Below are positions 61,371-64,000 of a stretch of DNA of 64,000 bases, piece after piece. The notes below the pieces were generated by a model. That model was not told the origin of the DNA and ran no database searches. It worked only from the letters and a program-made list of their open reading frames with translations. The stretch is from Temnothorax longispinosus. Lineage: Eukaryota; Arthropoda; Insecta; Hymenoptera; Formicidae. Made by a program: the position numbers and the translations under genes. Positions within the stretch are counted from its first letter, which is position 1; the number at the start of each line of letters is the position of its first letter. Where the stretch lies: positions 4,498,441 through 4,562,440 of the forward strand of contig NC_092368.1 of assembly GCF_030848805.1 (NCBI RefSeq), in the 5' to 3' direction.

Positions 61371-61744
61371 ACTTAAAACTCAGAACAGTTATAAGCTTTG
61401 TAATAAAAGATGCCTGGGTTTTTATGAACTTCAAAAAAAGATCATCACGAGAGTGTTAATATCTTCGTCTTCATATTTTCAAGGATACTCGTCAAACTAA
61501 CGACTTTAACGAGAACGTCACCGCGCCTTTGTTCGCATTTCAGTGATCTCTACGCGCCTTTACACATCAGCACATATGGTCGACTATAATTTCCGTCAAA
61601 GTGCGCCGCCTCATGAACGAAAAGTGGCACAAACGCGGCCCGTTTTTGATTTATAATATCGAGAGCGGTCCTAGTTACAGCTGGAAGCGTGTATCCGGGA
61701 CCGCGAAGAGGTATCTGGGACGAGAGTGTGTGCGACTAGCTTGC

Positions 61745-62600
61745 CATAAAGAATTCCTGGCTTTGAAAGTGGCCGCGACGCAAAACTTATATCTGCTAGA
61801 TGACTTTTATTAGAACCCTTCCGTGCCCTTCGCTCGGAGAACAGGATTTAACGAAATCTCCAACGTTACAATATATTATACCTAGAATTTTATTATAAGA
61901 GGCAATAAAAATAAATACAAATGGGATTATCTTTCTGCGAGTTATATCAAAAGATCTTGGCTTATTATTAAAATTTTCATGGTTTTGAATGGCCACGACG
62001 GAAAAATTTGCATTTTCCAAACGACTCTCATTAAAACTTTCTCATGTGCTTCAGCCAGAAAATGAAATTCAACGATGCGTTTAATATCAAAACATTGTAT
62101 CTGAAATTGGAGCAACTGTAATGAATAAGAATAGAAAGTTATTTGTGAATTATTGTAAAAAATTCTTGGCTTTGAAAAGTGACTAACGTAAAAGACTTAT
62201 ATTTACTAAATGACGTTAAAATTCGTTTGCTCACGCCAATAGTAAGCTCAGTCTACCGATGTGTTGAATTTTTTAGAAATATAACTAAAAATGCAATAAA
62301 AAGAAATAAAAAAAGAATAAGCCTAGAAAAATTATTGGAGAAAATATTCTTCGGGTTCGAAAGCAATCGACGCAAATTTTTAAGTGGACCAAATTACATT
62401 CGTTGAACTTGCTCTTGCTAAAAGCAAAAAAGATTTCACTTGATGATACATGATATACAACATGTGCGGAGAATTATTCGAATAAAAAGAAGCTTCAAGT
62501 GTGATACAATGTTTTTTAGTAGGATTATTCTTCTGTATTCGTATATACGCTCAAAACGTCATAGATCTATATTTACTATGTAACCAGCGAGAATAATTTT
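61745..62600. repeat. Degenerate ~200-bp tandem repeats
   Basis: Related segments start near 61755, 61980 and 62167. Each has a GGCTTTGAAAGTGGCC-like start, an ACTTATATTTACTAAATGAC-like stretch and a later AGAATTTTATTATAAGAGG-like stretch. A weaker fourth trace is near 62550. The first unit has an open frame of 70 codons, which is probably accidental. Confidence 0.5.
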
Positions 62601-64000
62601 CGGTTGAGATAAATACGACGAGAAATTGGCTCGAGCGTAGCTTAAATCGTGTCTTAAATCACCGAACCTACGTGCCTGGAGATATTTGAATTTCCATCGA
62701 GTTCCGGACGTTTCCATGCGGTTTGCGACACGGACTGTCCGACGTCTATTTTGAAAATCCCGGAGTATATTTATAAACTTACCTTTACCGGCGCGAAAAC
62801 AGCATGGCCTTTGCGTAAATCGAATCGCTGTCGAGCTTGCTGTCGGTCATTTCAGCGTTAGAAGGTGTCCAATTGATTGCACTTATCGCGGTCTACTTAT
62901 GTGCGCTTTAATTAATTATTTTCTACGACTATTGTTTGCTACGAAAAATTCAAAAGATGATTCAATACCAAATTTTTCAATCAAATTTCGATATTTGCTG
63001 AATTTAACGCTTAAAACTTTGTATTACAGATTATTATTATACATATATAAATATATTGCAGTTTCTCTCACAGATATAGTCAACTGTTCTGCTCTCGCGG
63101 AGACGCCGCAAATTCTTAACTCTTGGCTTTTATCCATCCCCATCGGTCATCGTCGACAAATGTGAATTTCTCCCTATTTTTAATGGCTCTGTTTTTCCCT
63201 AAATAATTAATATATTCCTTTTTTGATTACATTTATTTTATTCTAGAGATATAAAACGCCAGAATGACTTGTTGATCTTATTTGAGTTATTATTTATGCG
63301 TTAGATATCTACGAGCTTCTTGATAAAATGCCTGGTGTCTCTCCTCAAGGACCGACGGCGGATTATTCATCTCGTGCAACGGCCTTTACATTCATGCGGC
63401 CCTGCGGGGACGAGCCGAACGGTCAGCCAAGGGGTTCTCGGGATAATCTCAGAAAAGCGGGATAAATTACCAGACGGTCGGTAGACTGATCCGTTTACTC
63501 GTTTATATTTGGATGACGATGCCTACTCTGCCATCGTCGCGGCCTCGCGCAAATTGTATCAGTGTGTCATTCCGTGTCGCAGTTTTATGCAATTTCACTG
63601 ACGTCGCGGCTGTTCGCCTCGATCCAAGTCGGACCAAGTGGAAAGTGGAAAATCCAAGCGAAGCGAATCCGACGGCTCGTTCTCTCCTCGTGTCGCGACG
63701 GAAAAGTCACGATAAAAGGAAACACGTATCCTTCCGAAGCAGCGTTCCGTAGAAAGCGTTCCACATGTATTTTCATTCATCCGAAGTTTCCTCAGTGTGT
63801 CTGCGTAAAGTTTTACAACAAAATATCACTTCCAATGAATTACCTTTAAAATTTCTTTTGGATTCATTTTACGCAAGCTATACACGTAATCGATCGCAGA
63901 ACTGAATTGCCATACGTGATATTTGTGCGATCGCGATTTATCATCCGGTCGAGCGATGCCTTTGGGAACCGCGGTATACATCTGTCAAATCTTTTTCGTT
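62601..64000. other. Intergenic or intronic DNA at the right edge
   Basis: CpG-rich patches around 63330-63470 and 63510-63760 have overlapping short open frames in several phases. None is recognisable. One could be the edge of a gene continuing beyond the window. Confidence 0.4.

Noticed and set aside
63328..63465. 45-codon ATG frame in a CpG-rich patch
   Set aside because: A second phase is equally open across it, and there is no splice or homology support.

Overview
The window is eukaryotic nuclear DNA from an insect, most likely a hymenopteran and possibly an ant. Genes are split by GT-AG introns, many kilobases long in two cases. It carries an arthropod-type imd gene and an insect-type deoxynucleoside kinase. 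The non-coding DNA alternates between AT-rich and CpG-rich blocks and holds microsatellites and short foldback elements. The order-level assignment is inference; no species can be named.

Six protein-coding genes can be supported. (1) Positions 9478-27799 (+) hold the last three coding exons of scribbler/brakeless (sbb, the ZNF608/ZNF609 family), whose 5' end lies outside the window. Its introns and probable long 3' UTR occupy roughly the first half of the window. (2) 33670-38157 (+) is a complete focadhesin homolog (8 exons, 1219 aa). (3) 39154-40177 (-) is a complete C1orf43 homolog (4 exons, 242 aa), convergent with focadhesin. A 500-base N gap (40377-40876) follows its 5' end. (4) 41494-43024 (-) is a complete FANCE homolog (4 exons, 348 aa). 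(5) 43879-54672 (+) is imd, the adaptor of the insect IMD/NF-kB immune pathway (4 exons, 292 aa, first intron 8.6 kb), head-to-head with FANCE. (6) 56403-57650 (-) is a deoxynucleoside kinase (3 exons, 271 aa). In all complete models the exon lengths sum to a multiple of three and the splice phases agree.

The genes do not form one pathway. They are a transcription cofactor, a HEAT-repeat-like protein, a small membrane protein, a DNA-crosslink repair subunit, an immune adaptor and a nucleotide-salvage enzyme. A further short terminal-exon-like ORF (32887-32979) has no identified partner.

The non-coding DNA holds several non-autonomous foldback elements: two with TTAA target duplications (47993-48331 and 60623-60983), one with TCAA (58164-58502), an older one at 2968-3157 and a hairpin at 50077-50216. 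There is also a nearly perfect 345-bp tandem duplication beside the kinase gene and two degenerate tandem arrays near the right end. The clearest biological points are the imd protein, with a candidate caspase site exposing an IAP-binding-like motif, and the TTAA element that sits inside a tandem array whose other copies show the unoccupied site. I found no evidence of a wholly new multi-gene system.
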